From Pseudomonas sp. KBW05 (lineage in GTDB: Bacteria; Pseudomonadota; Gammaproteobacteria; Pseudomonadales; Pseudomonadaceae): a stretch of DNA of 64,000 nucleotides. The position numbers were made by a program, and so were the translations under genes. Location: positions 1 through 64,000 of the forward strand of contig NZ_QAJM01000023.1 of NCBI RefSeq assembly GCF_003852405.1, read 5' to 3'. The notes beneath the pieces are model-generated. The model saw only the letters and a program-made list of their open reading frames with translations. It ran no database searches and was not told where the DNA came from. This document shows positions 39,097-52,966 of the stretch, in pieces; position 1 is the stretch's first letter, and the number at the start of each line of letters is the position of its first letter.

Positions 39097-39178
39097 TTCG
39101 CGAGCAAGCCCGCTCCCACATTTGACCGAGTGCACTCTTTGGATTGCGGTCGAATGTGGGAGCGGGCTTGCTCGCGAA
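39097..39178. repeat. REP pair in outward orientation
   Basis: Arms TTCGCGAGCAAGCCCGCTCC... (39097-39120) and its complement (39155-39178) are perfect 24-nt inverted copies. Here the TGTGGGAG ends face each other across a 34-nt spacer, opposite to the other REPINs in the window. Confidence 0.9.
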
Positions 39179-39198
39179 AGGTGCGACTCGGTCTTGGA

Positions 39199-39621
39199 TC
39201 AGCCCCCGCGCACCATATCGACATGGGGGATCCCGACTTCCAGGAATTCCTCACTGACGATCTTGAACCCCAGTCGCTCATAAAACGGCGCTGCATACAC
39301 CTGCGCACTCAGGAACTGCTTGGCCTGGCCACGCTGCTCGGCCACGCCAATCACCGCTTCCATCAGCTTGTCGCCGACTTTAAGCCCGCGCCAATCCTTG
39401 AGCACCGACACGCGCCCGATCTCGCCGCTAGGCAACAAGCGAGCGGTGCCAATCGGAAAGTCGCCTTCGAACGCGAGGAAATGCACTGCGTCAGCGTCGT
39501 CTGCATCCCATTCCAGCTCTGGGGGTACCGATTGCTCAGCGATAAACACCGCTTCACGAATGCGCCGTATCTCGGCGATATCCTTTTGCCAGTCCGCGAC
39601 ACTTACGTGAATCTTATTCAT
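39199..39621 (-). CDS. GNAT-family N-acetyltransferase
   Basis: A 140-residue acetyltransferase. The acetyl-CoA-binding region is EIGRVSVLKDWRGLKVGDKLM, and the C-terminal motif YAAPFYERLGFKIVSEEFLEVGIPH resembles the ElaA/YjdJ-like branch. Substrate unknown. The start at 39621 (MNKIHVSVADWQ) overlaps the roxA stop by 8 bp; an ATG two codons upstream is equally possible. Coupled to roxA. Confidence 0.87.
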   Translation of the reverse strand: MNKIHVSVADWQKDIAEIRRIREAVFIAEQSVPPELEWDADDADAVHFLAFEGDFPIGTARLLPSGEIGRVSVLKDWRGLKVGDKLMEAVIGVAEQRGQAKQFLSAQVYAAPFYERLGFKIVSEEFLEVGIPHVDMVRGG

Positions 39622-40780
39622 CAGCAAACCCCAGGCTTCCTTGCTTGACCAGTTCGCACAGCAGGTCGCGGCCGTCTTCGTCCGCCAGCCACGGGCCGAG
39701 GTTTTCGGCGTGCAGGGCGTCGGCGGCGCAGATCAGCTTCAACAGTTCGCGCAGCTTGCCCGGCAGGTAACGGCTCTGGCCGCTGGCGAACAGCAGGACG
39801 TCGTCGTCCACTTCCGACCAGGCCATGCGCGCGCTTGGGTTGCGCACCAGGATCGCGCCGTCTTGCAGGGCGCCGAGGAAGTCGTCCTCGCCCAGTTCTT
39901 CGCCCGCCACCAGTTCAGGGTAGCGCGGTTCGGTCATGAACTGGCCGAACCAGGTCAGCAGCATGCGCTCGTCGCTCATGTGCTCGGCCAGCAGGCTCTT
40001 CAGGCGGTCGAGGGCGTCGCTCTGGATCTGGTGCGGGTCGCTGACCGGCTGGGCGTCGGCGTCGGTGTAGCGCTCTTCGTCGGTCAGGTACTGGGCGAGG
40101 AAGTCGGTGAAGTGGGTCAGCACCTCGGCCGCGCTCGGTGCGCGGAAGCCCACGGAGTAGGTCATGCAGTCGTCTTCGGCGATACCGAAGTGGGCCAGGC
40201 GCGGCGGCAGGTAGAGCATGTCGCCCGGCTCCAGCACCCATTCGGCGCTTTCTTCGAATTCGGCGAGGATGCGCAGGTCCGCGTGTTGCAGCAGCGGGCT
40301 TTCGGAGTTGCACATCTGGCCGATTTTCCAGTTGCGCTTGCCCTGGGCTTGCAGCAGGAACACATCGTAGTTGTCGAAGTGCGGGCCAACGCTGCCGCCC
40401 GGTGCGGCAAAGCTGATCATCACGTCGTCGATACGCCAGCTTGGCAGGAAGCGGAACTGTTCCAGCAGCTCGGCGACTTCCGGCACGAATTGGTCGACGG
40501 CTTGTACCAGCAGGGTCCACTCACGCTCAGGCAGGGCGCCGAACGCATCTTCGGCGAACGGGCCGCGACGCAGCTCCCACGGACGTTCGCCGTGTTCGAT
40601 CACCAGGCGCGACTCGACTTCTTCTTCCAGGGCCAGGCCGGCCAGTTCGTCGGCGTCGATCGGGCTTTCGAAATCGGGGATGGCCTGGCGGATCAGCAGC
40701 GGTTTTTTCTGCCAGTAGTCGCGCAGGAATTCCCGTGCCGTGATGCCGCCCAGAAGTTGAAGAGGGATGTCAGGATTCAT
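39614..40780 (-). CDS. roxA: 50S ribosomal protein uL16 arginine 3-hydroxylase
   Basis: A 388-residue JmjC/cupin-fold 2-oxoglutarate oxygenase (YcfD). It hydroxylates an arginine of ribosomal protein uL16. Iron ligands H134 and D136 (in VGPHFDNYDV) and H197 (PPRLAHFGI) match those of E. coli YcfD. The dimerisation and winged-helix C-terminus is present. Start 40780 is preferred over an ATG eight codons upstream. It overlaps the GNAT gene by 8 bp and is separated from purB by a strong terminator. Confidence 0.92.
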   Translation of the reverse strand: MNPDIPLQLLGGITAREFLRDYWQKKPLLIRQAIPDFESPIDADELAGLALEEEVESRLVIEHGERPWELRRGPFAEDAFGALPEREWTLLVQAVDQFVPEVAELLEQFRFLPSWRIDDVMISFAAPGGSVGPHFDNYDVFLLQAQGKRNWKIGQMCNSESPLLQHADLRILAEFEESAEWVLEPGDMLYLPPRLAHFGIAEDDCMTYSVGFRAPSAAEVLTHFTDFLAQYLTDEERYTDADAQPVSDPHQIQSDALDRLKSLLAEHMSDERMLLTWFGQFMTEPRYPELVAGEELGEDDFLGALQDGAILVRNPSARMAWSEVDDDVLLFASGQSRYLPGKLRELLKLICAADALHAENLGPWLADEDGRDLLCELVKQGSLGFADE

Positions 40781-40823
40781 GTGTAACCTATTGAAAGAAA
40801 GCACTTTTCAGACTGGAATAAAA

Positions 40824-40844
40824 ACGCCCGGCGCGGCCGGGCGT
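40824..40844 (-). terminator. Terminator of purB
   Basis: Stem ACGCCCGGC (40824-40832) / GCCGGGCGT (40836-40844), then TTTTTATT on the minus strand. Confidence 0.93.
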
Positions 40845-40864
40845 CTCAAAGGGTCTTGCGATGA

Positions 40865-42322
<1,458 letters not shown>

Positions 42323-42359
42323 TTACGCGTACTGCTTGAAAAAAAGCGGTTGCTGCGAC

Positions 42360-42983
42360 TTATTCGTTGCGCATCAACGGGTAAAGCTCTTTGAGCAATT
42401 TGCGTCGGCTGATGACCAACTGCCAACGATGACCGCCCAACTGCCGCCACAACCGCGCCGAACGAATACCGGCCAGGAGCAGGGCGCGGATTTTCGAGGC
42501 GTTGTTTGGTTGTTGCAGGTTGCGCATGTCGCCGTGGACCTGGATCCGCTGGCGCAAGGTGCTCAAGGTGTCTTGGTAAAGTGCACCGCAGGCGGCGATC
42601 ACATTTTCGTGGGCCGGGCCGAAGTGTTCCACCTGGGATTGAATCTGTGGCAAGCGCTTGCCGATGACTTCCAGCATGTCCTCGCGCTTGGCCAGTTGTC
42701 GTTCCAGGCCAAGCATCGACAGGGCGTAGCGCAATGGCTCGCGCTGCAAGGTGCTGGGGTCGCGCTCCAGGGCGCCGATCAGCGCGCGGTAGCCTTCACG
42801 CAGGGCGATGTCGTCGCCGCCGTAGACTTCCAGGGTGTCCTTGGGGTCGCGGATCAACAGGCTGCCGAGCATGCAGGTCAGGCCCGCCTCGGTGACCTGC
42901 CCGGTCTTGGCGATCTTGTCCACCAGGACGGCGGCGAGGAAAACCCCACCCAGCGCCGTCAATTGCTCCTGGGTCGGGCTCAT
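42360..42983 (-). CDS. hflD: HflD family protein
   Basis: A 207-residue helical, membrane-associated protein. In E. coli HflD influences lambda lysogenisation by antagonising CII; its host role is unclear. The family sequence is recognisable ([48 protein letters not shown]-like end). It overlaps mnmA by 4 bp, the mnmA-hflD-purB order being conserved in gammaproteobacteria. Confidence 0.93.
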   Translation of the reverse strand: MSPTQEQLTALGGVFLAAVLVDKIAKTGQVTEAGLTCMLGSLLIRDPKDTLEVYGGDDIALREGYRALIGALERDPSTLQREPLRYALSMLGLERQLAKREDMLEVIGKRLPQIQSQVEHFGPAHENVIAACGALYQDTLSTLRQRIQVHGDMRNLQQPNNASKIRALLLAGIRSARLWRQLGGHRWQLVISRRKLLKELYPLMRNE

Positions 42984-44104
42984 GCCGTCTGGCTCCAGGC
43001 TTCGGCGATTTCAATCACGCCGCCGCCCAGGCAGATTTCGCCGTCGTAAAACACCACGGACTGGCCAGGGGTGACCGCGCGCTGCGGGTCATCAAAGGTG
43101 GCGCGATAGCCGGTAGCGGTCTTTTCCAGCGTGCAGGGCTGGTCGCTCTGGCGGTAGCGCACCTTGGCCGTCAGGCGGCGTGGGGTGCTCAGGTCGATCG
43201 GGTTGACCCAATAGATTTCCGAAGCCAGCAGGGCGCCGGAGAACAACAGCGGATGCTCGTTGCCCTGGCCGACGATCAGCTCGTTGTTCTCAAGGTCTTT
43301 GACCAGCACGTACCACGGCTCTTCACCGGCGTCTTTCAAACCGCCGATGCCCAGGCCCTGGCGCTGGCCGATGGTGTGGTACATCAGGCCGTGGTGGCGG
43401 CCGATCACTTCACCGTCGGTGGTTTTGATTTCACCCGGTTGTGCCGGCAGGTATTGCTTGAGGAAGTCGCTGAAGCGGCGCTCGCCGATAAAGCAGATCC
43501 CGGTGGAGTCTTTCTTCTTGGCCGTGGCCAGGCCGTGCTTTTCGGCGATCTTGCGCACTTCGGGCTTTTCCAGTTCGCCCACCGGGAACAGGGTCTTGGC
43601 GATCTGTTCGCCGCCGACGGCGTGCAGGAAGTAGCTCTGGTCCTTGTTCGGGTCCAGGCCTTTAAGCAGTTCGGTGCGGCCATCGATGTCGCGGCGGCGC
43701 ACGTAGTGGCCGGTGGCGATCAGGTCGGCGCCTAGCATCATGGCGTAGTCAAGGAACGCCTTGAACTTGATCTCACGGTTGCACAGGATGTCCGGGTTCG
43801 GCGTGCGGCCAGCCTTGTACTCGGCCAGGAAGTGCTCGAACACGTTGTCCCAGTACTCGGCGGCGAAGTTGGCGGTGTGCAGCTTGATGCCGATCTTGTC
43901 GCACACGGCCTGGGCGTCCGCCAGGTCGTCCATGGCGGTGCAATATTCCGTTCCATCGTCTTCTTCCCAGTTCTTCATGAACAGGCCTTCCACCTCATAA
44001 CCCTGCTCCATGAGCAGAACGGCGGAAACGGAAGAATCCACGCCGCCGGACATGCCGACGATGACGCGCTTCTTTTGTGTGTCAGAAGGGGCTGGATCAC
44101 GCAT
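42980..44104 (-). CDS. mnmA: tRNA-specific 2-thiouridylase
   Basis: A 374-residue enzyme that thiolates U34 of tRNA-Lys, -Glu and -Gln. The PP-loop GMSGGVDSS is at 17-25; catalytic Cys108 ([11 protein letters not shown]) and Cys204 ([12 protein letters not shown]) are present. The N-type ATP-pyrophosphatase and C-terminal beta-barrel domains are complete. It is the first gene of the mnmA-hflD pair. Confidence 0.97.
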   Translation of the reverse strand: MRDPAPSDTQKKRVIVGMSGGVDSSVSAVLLMEQGYEVEGLFMKNWEEDDGTEYCTAMDDLADAQAVCDKIGIKLHTANFAAEYWDNVFEHFLAEYKAGRTPNPDILCNREIKFKAFLDYAMMLGADLIATGHYVRRRDIDGRTELLKGLDPNKDQSYFLHAVGGEQIAKTLFPVGELEKPEVRKIAEKHGLATAKKKDSTGICFIGERRFSDFLKQYLPAQPGEIKTTDGEVIGRHHGLMYHTIGQRQGLGIGGLKDAGEEPWYVLVKDLENNELIVGQGNEHPLLFSGALLASEIYWVNPIDLSTPRRLTAKVRYRQSDQPCTLEKTATGYRATFDDPQRAVTPGQSVVFYDGEICLGGGVIEIAEAWSQTA

Positions 44105-44163
44105 AGGGTTTCAACGGGTGTCTTGAAAAAGGACGCGATTCTATCAGGCTCGGGCCTTCAAGG

Positions 44164-44610
44164 CTAAAGAGAAGGGCGGATCAATTCGAGGCTGTGGTGC
44201 TGGCCGGCCAAATAATCATCGATACAGCGGATGATCAGCTCGCTGCGCCAGTCTTCGCGCACGGCCAGCAGTTCGTCGCGGGTCAGCCAGCGGGCGCGGA
44301 GGATGCCTTCGTCGAGTTGATAGTCCGGGTGGTGTTTCAGCGCCTTGGCGATGAAGCAGACTCTTTGATAAGTCACGCCGTTGCTGGGGGCGGTGTAGAG
44401 GTAAATGCCGACGATGCCGGTGGCTTCGACGTCCCAGCCGGTTTCTTCGAGGGTTTCGCGCACGGCGGCTTCGGTGAGGGTTTCATGCGGGTCAAGGTGC
44501 CCGGCGGGCTGGTTGAGCACGGCGCGGCCGTTTTTCAGTTCTTCGACCATAAGGAAGCGGCCGTTGTCTTCGACGATGGTGGCGACGGTGATGTGGGGTA
44601 GCCAGGTCAT
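44164..44610 (-). CDS. nudJ: Nudix hydrolase, NudJ-like
   Basis: A 148-residue Nudix protein with a complete Nudix box (G37 to about residue 59: GHLDPHETLTEAA, RETLEETGW). The sequence MTWLPHITVATIVEDNGRFL resembles E. coli NudJ, a phosphatase for nucleoside and thiamine pyrophosphates encoded next to mnmA there as well. This neighbour supports the name. A 59-bp gap separates it from mnmA. Confidence 0.9.
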   Translation of the reverse strand: MTWLPHITVATIVEDNGRFLMVEELKNGRAVLNQPAGHLDPHETLTEAAVRETLEETGWDVEATGIVGIYLYTAPSNGVTYQRVCFIAKALKHHPDYQLDEGILRARWLTRDELLAVREDWRSELIIRCIDDYLAGQHHSLELIRPSL

Positions 44611-44677
44611 AAGCGAGTCTCAGGTGCGGATGGGTGTGCAGCGTGTCCGCATGATACGCCTGACAATATCTAACGGC

Positions 44678-45079
44678 TTAGAATGTGCCAGTGGTTTGCA
44701 CTGTTGGGGAGAATATCAATATTGCCTCGTTGTTCGGGTCGGGTTGCCACTTTTGAACATCTGAGGCGTTCTTCTCATTGCGGATAATGCACTTCCATTC
44801 CACTTTTTCATTGAGCTTAACATTTGCAAATCCCGCCGAGCCGGTCCAGGTCGGGTAATTCGAAGGGGAGAGTAAGACGGCTTTAGCGGGGTCCCATTTT
44901 CCGATCTCGGGGAGCGATCCAACCACATAGACGCTGTACCCGGGTGTTGTGATGCCATTTTTGCAGGTGAAATCTGCGTGGAGGTAATAGGTCATCTGGA
45001 TATTTTGACCGGCATTCGCCAGTGGCAGCGCTGCAAACAAGAAAACATATGAGAGTGCTGAGATATAGGTGCGCAACAT
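44678..45079 (-). CDS. Secreted CBM20 (starch-binding) domain protein
   Basis: A 133-residue exported protein consisting of a signal peptide (cleavage near ANA-GQ, residue 23) and one CBM20 module. Diagnostic matches are YVVGSLPEIGKWDPAKAVLL (W62), YPTW (W78), VEWK (W95) and DVQKWQPDPNNEA (W111), aligning with the starch-binding tryptophans of fungal glucoamylase. Cys39 and Cys97 could form a disulfide. No catalytic domain is attached. ATG 45079 follows GGAG; upstream frame to 45226 crosses the idh terminator. AT-rich, and recalled to be absent at this position in P. aeruginosa, suggesting acquisition. Confidence 0.82.
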   Translation of the reverse strand: MLRTYISALSYVFLFAALPLANAGQNIQMTYYLHADFTCKNGITTPGYSVYVVGSLPEIGKWDPAKAVLLSPSNYPTWTGSAGFANVKLNEKVEWKCIIRNEKNASDVQKWQPDPNNEAILIFSPTVQTTGTF

Positions 45080-45211
45080 TTGAGAGTCTCCTGTTCTGCG
45101 GGCATTAGCCGCATTAGCAGAATGGTCTCTGGGGGATGTCGGGTAACCTGTTAAAGCTAACAGTTCATTAGAGTCTTTCGAGATAACGCTGCCCTTGTGG
45201 TGGTCTGAAAA

Positions 45212-45242
45212 CACAAACCCCGGCACCAGGCCGGGGTTTGTG
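45212..45242 (-). terminator. Terminator of idh
   Basis: 13-bp perfect stem CACAAACCCCGGC (45212-45224) / GCCGGGGTTTGTG (45230-45242), 5-nt loop, then TTTTC on the minus strand. Confidence 0.92.
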
Positions 45243-45258
45243 ATGTCACCTTACAACC

Positions 45259-47865
<2,607 letters not shown>

Positions 47866-47918
47866 CGACTAAATATGCTGTTTTCGATGCAAATGAGCAT
47901 GGCGCGAGGTTTCAGTCG
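47866..47918 (+). promoter_or_regulatory. Structured icd 5' leader
   Basis: An outer stem CGACT (47866-47870) / AGTCG (47914-47918), extended by AAA/TTT with one bulged C, encloses an ATGC (47875-47878) / GCAT (47897-47900) stem. ATGC at 47887-47890 can pair with the same GCAT, giving two mutually exclusive inner hairpins. It ends 60 nt before the icd ATG. A pseudomonad icd leader motif has been described elsewhere; identity is unverified. Confidence 0.45.
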
Positions 47919-47978
47919 TCATTTATCTGGAGTAGGCTCGAACGCAGCCAGATGTTCAATCCATAGATGGAGTTCAGC

Positions 47979-49235
47979 ATGGGATACAAGAAGATTCAGG
48001 TTCCAGCCGTCGGCGACAAAATCACCGTCAATGCAGACCATTCTCTCAATGTTCCTGACCAACCGATCATCCCTTACATTGAAGGTGACGGTATCGGCGT
48101 CGACATCAGCCCGGTGATGATCAAGGTGGTCGACGCTGCTGTTGAAAAGGCCTACGGCGGCAAGCGCAAGATCTCGTGGATGGAGGTGTATGCCGGCGAA
48201 AAGGCCACTCAAGTCTACGACCAGGACACCTGGCTGCCCCAGGAGACCCTGGATGCGGTCAAGGACTACGTGGTTTCCATCAAGGGTCCGCTGACCACGC
48301 CGGTGGGTGGCGGCATCCGTTCGCTGAACGTGGCCCTGCGCCAACAGCTCGACCTGTATGTCTGCCTGCGCCCGGTGCGCTGGTTCGAAGGTGTGCCGAG
48401 CCCGGTGAAAAAACCGGGGGATGTGGACATGACCATCTTCCGCGAGAACTCCGAAGATATTTACGCCGGCATCGAATGGAAGGCTGGTTCGCCGGAAGCC
48501 ATCAAGGTGATCAAGTTCCTCAAGGAGGAAATGGGCGTTACCAAAATTCGGTTTGACCAGGATTGCGGGATTGGCGTGAAGCCGGTTTCTAAAGAAGGGA
48601 CCAAGCGTCTCGCGCGTAAAGCCCTGCAATATGTAGTGGATAACGACCGCGATTCGCTGACCATCGTGCACAAAGGCAACATCATGAAGTTCACCGAGGG
48701 TGCCTTCAAGGAGTGGGCCTACGAAGTGGCGGCTGAAGAGTTCGGCGCGACCCTGCTCGATGGCGGCCCGTGGATGCAATTCAAGAACCCGAAGACTGGC
48801 AAGAATGTCGTGGTCAAAGATGCTATCGCTGACGCCATGCTCCAGCAGATCCTGCTGCGCCCGGCTGAGTACGATGTGATCGCCACCCTCAACCTCAACG
48901 GTGACTACCTGTCCGACGCCTTGGCGGCAGAGGTGGGCGGTATTGGTATTGCGCCGGGGGCCAACCTGTCGGATACCGTGGCAATGTTCGAGGCAACCCA
49001 CGGGACTGCGCCGAAATATGCAGGCAAGGACCAGGTCAACCCTGGCTCGCTGATTTTGTCGGCGGAGATGATGCTGCGCCACATGGGTTGGACCGAAGCT
49101 GCCGACCTGATCATCAAAGGCACCAATGGTGCCATCTCGGCCAAAACCGTGACCTATGACTTCGAGCGCTTGATGGATGGCGCGAAATTGGTGTCATCGT
49201 CCGGCTTTGGTGACGCGCTGATCTCGCATATGTAA
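47979..49235 (+). CDS. icd: NADP-dependent isocitrate dehydrogenase, dimeric type
   Basis: A 418-residue TCA-cycle enzyme. The substrate loop [20 protein letters not shown] carries Ser115, equivalent to the Ser phosphorylated by AceK in E. coli (no aceK in this window). NADP-site and metal-ligand regions ([27 protein letters not shown]) are intact. ATG 47979 follows GGAG; an in-frame ATG four codons earlier lacks one. A bidirectional terminator follows. Confidence 0.97.
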   Translation: MGYKKIQVPAVGDKITVNADHSLNVPDQPIIPYIEGDGIGVDISPVMIKVVDAAVEKAYGGKRKISWMEVYAGEKATQVYDQDTWLPQETLDAVKDYVVSIKGPLTTPVGGGIRSLNVALRQQLDLYVCLRPVRWFEGVPSPVKKPGDVDMTIFRENSEDIYAGIEWKAGSPEAIKVIKFLKEEMGVTKIRFDQDCGIGVKPVSKEGTKRLARKALQYVVDNDRDSLTIVHKGNIMKFTEGAFKEWAYEVAAEEFGATLLDGGPWMQFKNPKTGKNVVVKDAIADAMLQQILLRPAEYDVIATLNLNGDYLSDALAAEVGGIGIAPGANLSDTVAMFEATHGTAPKYAGKDQVNPGSLILSAEMMLRHMGWTEAADLIIKGTNGAISAKTVTYDFERLMDGAKLVSSSGFGDALISHM

Positions 49236-49245
49236 AGGCAGTACA

Positions 49246-49284
49246 AAAAAAGGCCACCCCTGGTTAGTTGGAGTGGCCTTTTTT
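49246..49284. terminator. Bidirectional terminator, icd / cspD
   Basis: Stem AAAAAAGGCCAC (49246-49257) / GTGGCCTTTTTT (49273-49284), with U-tracts on both strands, between convergent icd and cspD. Confidence 0.9.
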
Positions 49285-49311
49285 ATCGCAACGTTCTCGC
49301 TTATCGGCGGA

Positions 49312-49578
49312 TCAAGCCGTTTGTTTCTTTTCTTTGTGAGCGTGCGAAGGTGCGTGATCGTCAGGTTGCAGTTGTGTGGCGTTCGTGATTGCCACCGCGT
49401 GCAGCCCTTTGGGTCCTTGAATAATATCGAAATTCACGGGTTGCCCCGCTTTCAGCGTCTTGTATCCTTCCATTTGGATCGCTGAGTAATGCGCAAACAA
49501 GTCTTCGGTTTTACCATCTTCATTGATGAAGCCGTAGCCTTTGGCATTGTTGAACCACTTGACCTTACCACTAGCCAT
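49312..49578 (-). CDS. cspD: Cold-shock-like protein CspD
   Basis: An 88-residue OB-fold nucleic-acid-binding protein. RNP1 is KGYGFI and RNP2 is LFAHYSAI, the latter with the CspD-type change from FVHF. It has a charged C-terminal tail (APSHAHKEKKQTA) beyond the core. In E. coli CspD is a stationary-phase DNA-replication inhibitor. Start 49578 puts GAGGG at normal distance. Its place next to clpS-clpA is widely conserved. Confidence 0.93.
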   Translation of the reverse strand: MASGKVKWFNNAKGYGFINEDGKTEDLFAHYSAIQMEGYKTLKAGQPVNFDIIQGPKGLHAVAITNATQLQPDDHAPSHAHKEKKQTA

Positions 49579-49802
49579 CTCCATATCCCTCTGCACCAGA
49601 CTCCATCACTGGAGTATCATCCAGTTTATCCGTCCTAACCCGAATAAATAAGGTTGACTGCGCGGACCTTTTTTCCCCAATGTGGGTTCTATTGGTTGTA
49701 ACACTGATTTGCCGATAGTCAAGGCGACCAGTCAGTCAGAGTTGAAATTCTGACAGGTCGCCCCCACCACTGTATTTGAACCACTGACGAACCTTTCTTT
49801 CC

Positions 49803-50171
49803 ATGCATGCAAACAGCCAGATTCGACTAACATTCAATCAGGATCGCCCGGATCAGGAACACGATGACGACGGTTCTGCAGGCATTGCTGTTCAAGAGGC
49901 CAAACCTGCTCTACAGGCGCCGCCGATGTACAAGGTGGTTTTGTTCAATGATGACTACACACCGATGGATTTCGTCGTCGAAGTGCTCGAGGTGTTTTTT
50001 AACCTGAACCGCGAGTTGGCGACCAAGGTAATGCTGGCCGTTCATACAGAAGGACGGGCAGTATGTGGAGTGTTTACCCGCGACATCGCCGAGACAAAGG
50101 CCATGCAGGTCAACCAGTACGCCAGGGAAAGCCAGCATCCGCTACTCTGTGAAATCGAGAAGGACGGTTAA
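49803..50171 (+). CDS. clpS: ATP-dependent Clp protease adaptor ClpS
   Basis: A 122-residue adaptor that binds Leu, Phe, Tyr or Trp at protein N-termini and delivers them to ClpAP. The acidic, disordered N-terminus (about 1-38) is followed by the folded core: [20 protein letters not shown] with the pocket residues Asn-Asp-Asp and Met, then [19 protein letters not shown] with the conserved His. Two overlapping ATGs exist near the start; the first is used. clpA follows 29 bp downstream. Confidence 0.96.
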   Translation: MHANSQIRLTFNQDRPDQEHDDDGSAGIAVQEAKPALQAPPMYKVVLFNDDYTPMDFVVEVLEVFFNLNRELATKVMLAVHTEGRAVCGVFTRDIAETKAMQVNQYARESQHPLLCEIEKDG

Positions 50172-50200
50172 CGCCGACCACTTGGGTATGAGGTGAAGCT

Positions 50201-52471
50201 ATGTTAAACCGCGAGCTCGAAGTCACCCTCAATCTTGCCTTCAAGGAGGCCCGTTCGAAGCGTCATGAATTCATGACCGTCGAACACCTGCTGCTGGCAC
50301 TTTTGGATAACGAAGCTGCCGCCACCGTCTTGCGTGCGTGCGGCGCCAACCTCGACAAACTCAAGCATGACCTGCAGGAGTTTATCGACTCCACAACGCC
50401 ACTTATTCCAGTCCACGATGAAGACCGTGAAACCCAGCCAACCCTGGGCTTCCAGCGGGTGCTTCAGCGTGCCGTGTTCCATGTGCAGAGCTCCGGCAAG
50501 CGTGAAGTCACAGGCGCCAATGTGCTTGTGGCGATCTTCAGCGAACAGGAAAGCCAGGCAGTGTTCCTGCTCAAGCAGCAGAGCGTTGCCCGTATAGATG
50601 TCGTCAACTACATCGCCCACGGTATCTCCAAGGTGCCTGGGCACGGCGATCATTCCGAGGGTGAGCAGGATATGCAGGACGACGAGGGCGGTGAGTCTTC
50701 TTCTTCGGGCAATCCATTGGATGCCTATGCCAGCAACCTCAATGAACTGGCGCGCCAGGGGCGGATCGATCCGCTGGTGGGGCGCGAGCTTGAAGTTGAG
50801 CGCGTAGCGCAGATCCTTGCACGTCGTCGCAAGAACAACCCGTTGCTGGTGGGTGAGGCGGGCGTGGGCAAAACCGCAATTGCCGAAGGCCTGGCCAAGC
50901 GCATCGTGGATAACCAGGTGCCGGATCTGCTGGCCAACAGTGTCGTCTACTCCCTGGACCTGGGCGCGTTGCTCGCCGGGACCAAGTACCGTGGCGATTT
51001 CGAGAAGCGCTTCAAGGCGTTGCTCGGCGAGCTGAAAAAACGCCCGCAGGCGATCCTGTTCATCGACGAAATCCACACCATCATTGGTGCCGGTGCGGCG
51101 TCTGGTGGGGTGATGGATGCCTCCAACCTGCTCAAGCCGTTGCTGTCATCGGGTGATATCCGTTGCATCGGCTCGACCACGTTCCAGGAATTTCGCGGCA
51201 TCTTCGAAAAAGACCGCGCCCTGGCGCGTCGCTTCCAGAAAGTCGACGTGTCCGAGCCTTCGGTTGAAGACACCATCGGCATCCTGCGCGGGCTCAAGGG
51301 GCGTTTCGAAGCGCACCATGGCATCGAGTACACCGATGAGGCCCTGCGTGCGGCGGCCGAGCTGGCGTCACGCTACATCAATGATCGGCACATGCCGGAC
51401 AAGGCCATCGACGTGATCGACGAGGCCGGCGCCTATCAGCGCCTGCAGCCGGTCGAGAAACGTGTGAAGCGCATCGATGTGCCTCAGGTCGAGGACATCG
51501 TCGCGAAGATCGCGCGGATTCCGCCTAAACACGTCAACAGTTCCGATAAGGAGCTGCTGCGTAACCTGGAGCGCGACCTCAAGCTCACCGTGTTTGGCCA
51601 GGATGCGGCCATCGACGCGCTGTCCACGGCGATCAAGCTGTCCCGTGCGGGCCTCAAGTCGCCGGACAAGCCAGTCGGTTCGTTCCTGTTCGCCGGCCCG
51701 ACCGGCGTCGGCAAGACCGAAGCGGCGCGGCAGTTGGCCAAGGCCATGGGGATCGAGCTGGTGCGTTTCGACATGTCCGAATACATGGAGCGTCACACCG
51801 TGTCGCGCCTGATCGGCGCGCCTCCGGGCTATGTCGGGTTCGACCAGGGCGGTCTGCTGACCGAAGCGATCACCAAGCAACCGCATTGCGTATTGCTGCT
51901 CGATGAAATCGAGAAGGCTCACCCGGAAGTCTTCAACCTGCTGTTGCAGGTGATGGATCACGGGACCCTGACCGACAACAACGGGCGCAAGGCGGATTTC
52001 CGCAACGTGATCGTGATCATGACCACCAACGCCGGTGCCGAAACCGCCGCGCGGGCCTCGATCGGCTTCAGCCATCAGGATCACTCTTCCGATGCGATGG
52101 AAGTGATCAAGAAGAGCTTTACGCCGGAGTTCCGCAACCGCCTGGACACCATTATCCAGTTTGGTCGCCTCAGCCATGAGGTCATCAAAAGCGTGGTGGA
52201 CAAGTTCCTTACCGAGCTTCAAGCGCAGTTGGAAGACAAGCGCGTGCAGCTGGATGTCACGGAAGCGGCGCGCAGTTGGATCGCCGAAGGCGGCTACGAC
52301 GCGGCAATGGGCGCACGCCCGATGGCGCGTCTGATCCAGGACAAGATCAAACGGCCATTGGCCGAAGAGATCCTGTTCGGCGAGCTTTCCGACCATGGTG
52401 GCGTGGTGCATATCGATCTGAAGGATGGCGAGCTGACCTTCGAGTTCGAGACCACGGCTGAAATGGCCTGA
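50201..52471 (+). CDS. clpA: ATP-dependent Clp protease ATP-binding subunit ClpA
   Basis: A 756-residue AAA+ unfoldase. It has an N-domain (1-145) that docks ClpS, an acidic linker ([18 protein letters not shown]), the D1 ATPase with GEAGVGKT (from residue 218) and the D2 ATPase with GPTGVGKT (from residue 499). The ClpP-docking IGF loop is seen in [10 protein letters not shown]. It unfolds substrates into ClpP. ATG 50201 follows GAGGTGAAG. Cotranscribed with clpS; a strong terminator follows. Confidence 0.97.
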   Translation: MLNRELEVTLNLAFKEARSKRHEFMTVEHLLLALLDNEAAATVLRACGANLDKLKHDLQEFIDSTTPLIPVHDEDRETQPTLGFQRVLQRAVFHVQSSGKREVTGANVLVAIFSEQESQAVFLLKQQSVARIDVVNYIAHGISKVPGHGDHSEGEQDMQDDEGGESSSSGNPLDAYASNLNELARQGRIDPLVGRELEVERVAQILARRRKNNPLLVGEAGVGKTAIAEGLAKRIVDNQVPDLLANSVVYSLDLGALLAGTKYRGDFEKRFKALLGELKKRPQAILFIDEIHTIIGAGAASGGVMDASNLLKPLLSSGDIRCIGSTTFQEFRGIFEKDRALARRFQKVDVSEPSVEDTIGILRGLKGRFEAHHGIEYTDEALRAAAELASRYINDRHMPDKAIDVIDEAGAYQRLQPVEKRVKRIDVPQVEDIVAKIARIPPKHVNSSDKELLRNLERDLKLTVFGQDAAIDALSTAIKLSRAGLKSPDKPVGSFLFAGPTGVGKTEAARQLAKAMGIELVRFDMSEYMERHTVSRLIGAPPGYVGFDQGGLLTEAITKQPHCVLLLDEIEKAHPEVFNLLLQVMDHGTLTDNNGRKADFRNVIVIMTTNAGAETAARASIGFSHQDHSSDAMEVIKKSFTPEFRNRLDTIIQFGRLSHEVIKSVVDKFLTELQAQLEDKRVQLDVTEAARSWIAEGGYDAAMGARPMARLIQDKIKRPLAEEILFGELSDHGGVVHIDLKDGELTFEFETTAEMA

Positions 52472-52490
52472 TCGCTGATCGCAACACAGC

Positions 52491-52514
52491 AAAAGGCGCC
52501 GAAAGGCGCCTTTT
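52491..52514 (+). terminator. Terminator of clpA
   Basis: Stem AAAAGGCGCC (52491-52500) / GGCGCCTTTT (52505-52514), GAAA tetraloop, T-run. Confidence 0.93.
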
Positions 52515-52566
52515 TGCTGCGTGCCATACCAGGCTGGACACTAACGTTCATGTGTAGAGGATCAAA

Positions 52567-52672
52567 TGTGGGAGCGGGCTTGCTCGCGAATGCGGAGTGT
52601 CAGCCAGCAAATTTATCGGCTGATCCGCCGCCTTCGCGAGCAAGCCCGCTCCCACAAAAGCCAGCTCCCACA
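52567..52672. repeat. REPIN plus a truncated third arm
   Basis: Perfect 24-nt arms 52567-52590 and 52633-52656 (TGTGGGAGCGGGCTTGCTCG family), followed by a fragment of another REP type, AAGCCAGCTCCCACA (about 52658-52672), matching the GGAGCTGGCTT class seen at 11478. Confidence 0.9.
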
Positions 52673-52709
52673 GGAAATCTGTGGTGTTCGGTAAATAACG
52701 CACACACAA

Positions 52710-52736
52710 AAACGCCCGGCATAACCGGGCGTTTTG
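52710..52736 (-). terminator. Terminator of infA
   Basis: Stem AAAACGCCCGG (52710-52720) / CCGGGCGTTTT (52726-52736), then T/G-rich sequence on the minus strand. Confidence 0.9.
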
Positions 52737-52747
52737 TATTGACTTGC

Positions 52748-52966
52748 TTAGCGAGCGCGGTAAGTGATGCGCCCTTTGCTCAAGTCATAGGGCGTCAGCT
52801 CGACGCGCACTTTGTCACCGGTAAGAATACGAATGTAGTTCTTGCGCATCTTGCCGGAGATATGCGCGGTTACGACGTGCCCATTTTCCAACTCCACACG
52901 AAACATGGTGTTGGGCAGGGTGTCGACGACAGTGCCTTCCATTTCGAAGCTGTCTTCTTTCGACAT
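52748..52966 (-). CDS. infA: Translation initiation factor IF-1
   Basis: A 72-residue OB-fold factor binding the ribosomal A site during initiation. The full family sequence is present ([40 protein letters not shown]). Start 52966 is fixed by homology and length; the longer frame to 53032 is rejected. Terminator 12 bp downstream. It lies between clpA and bpt, as in other pseudomonads. Confidence 0.97.

Noticed and set aside
49732-49760. TCAGA...TCTGA inverted motif before clpS, similar to the CTGTCA palindromes
   Set aside because: Half-site order and spacing differ (TCAGA-N8-TCTGA), so it is not a third member of the pair at 5972 and 10299.
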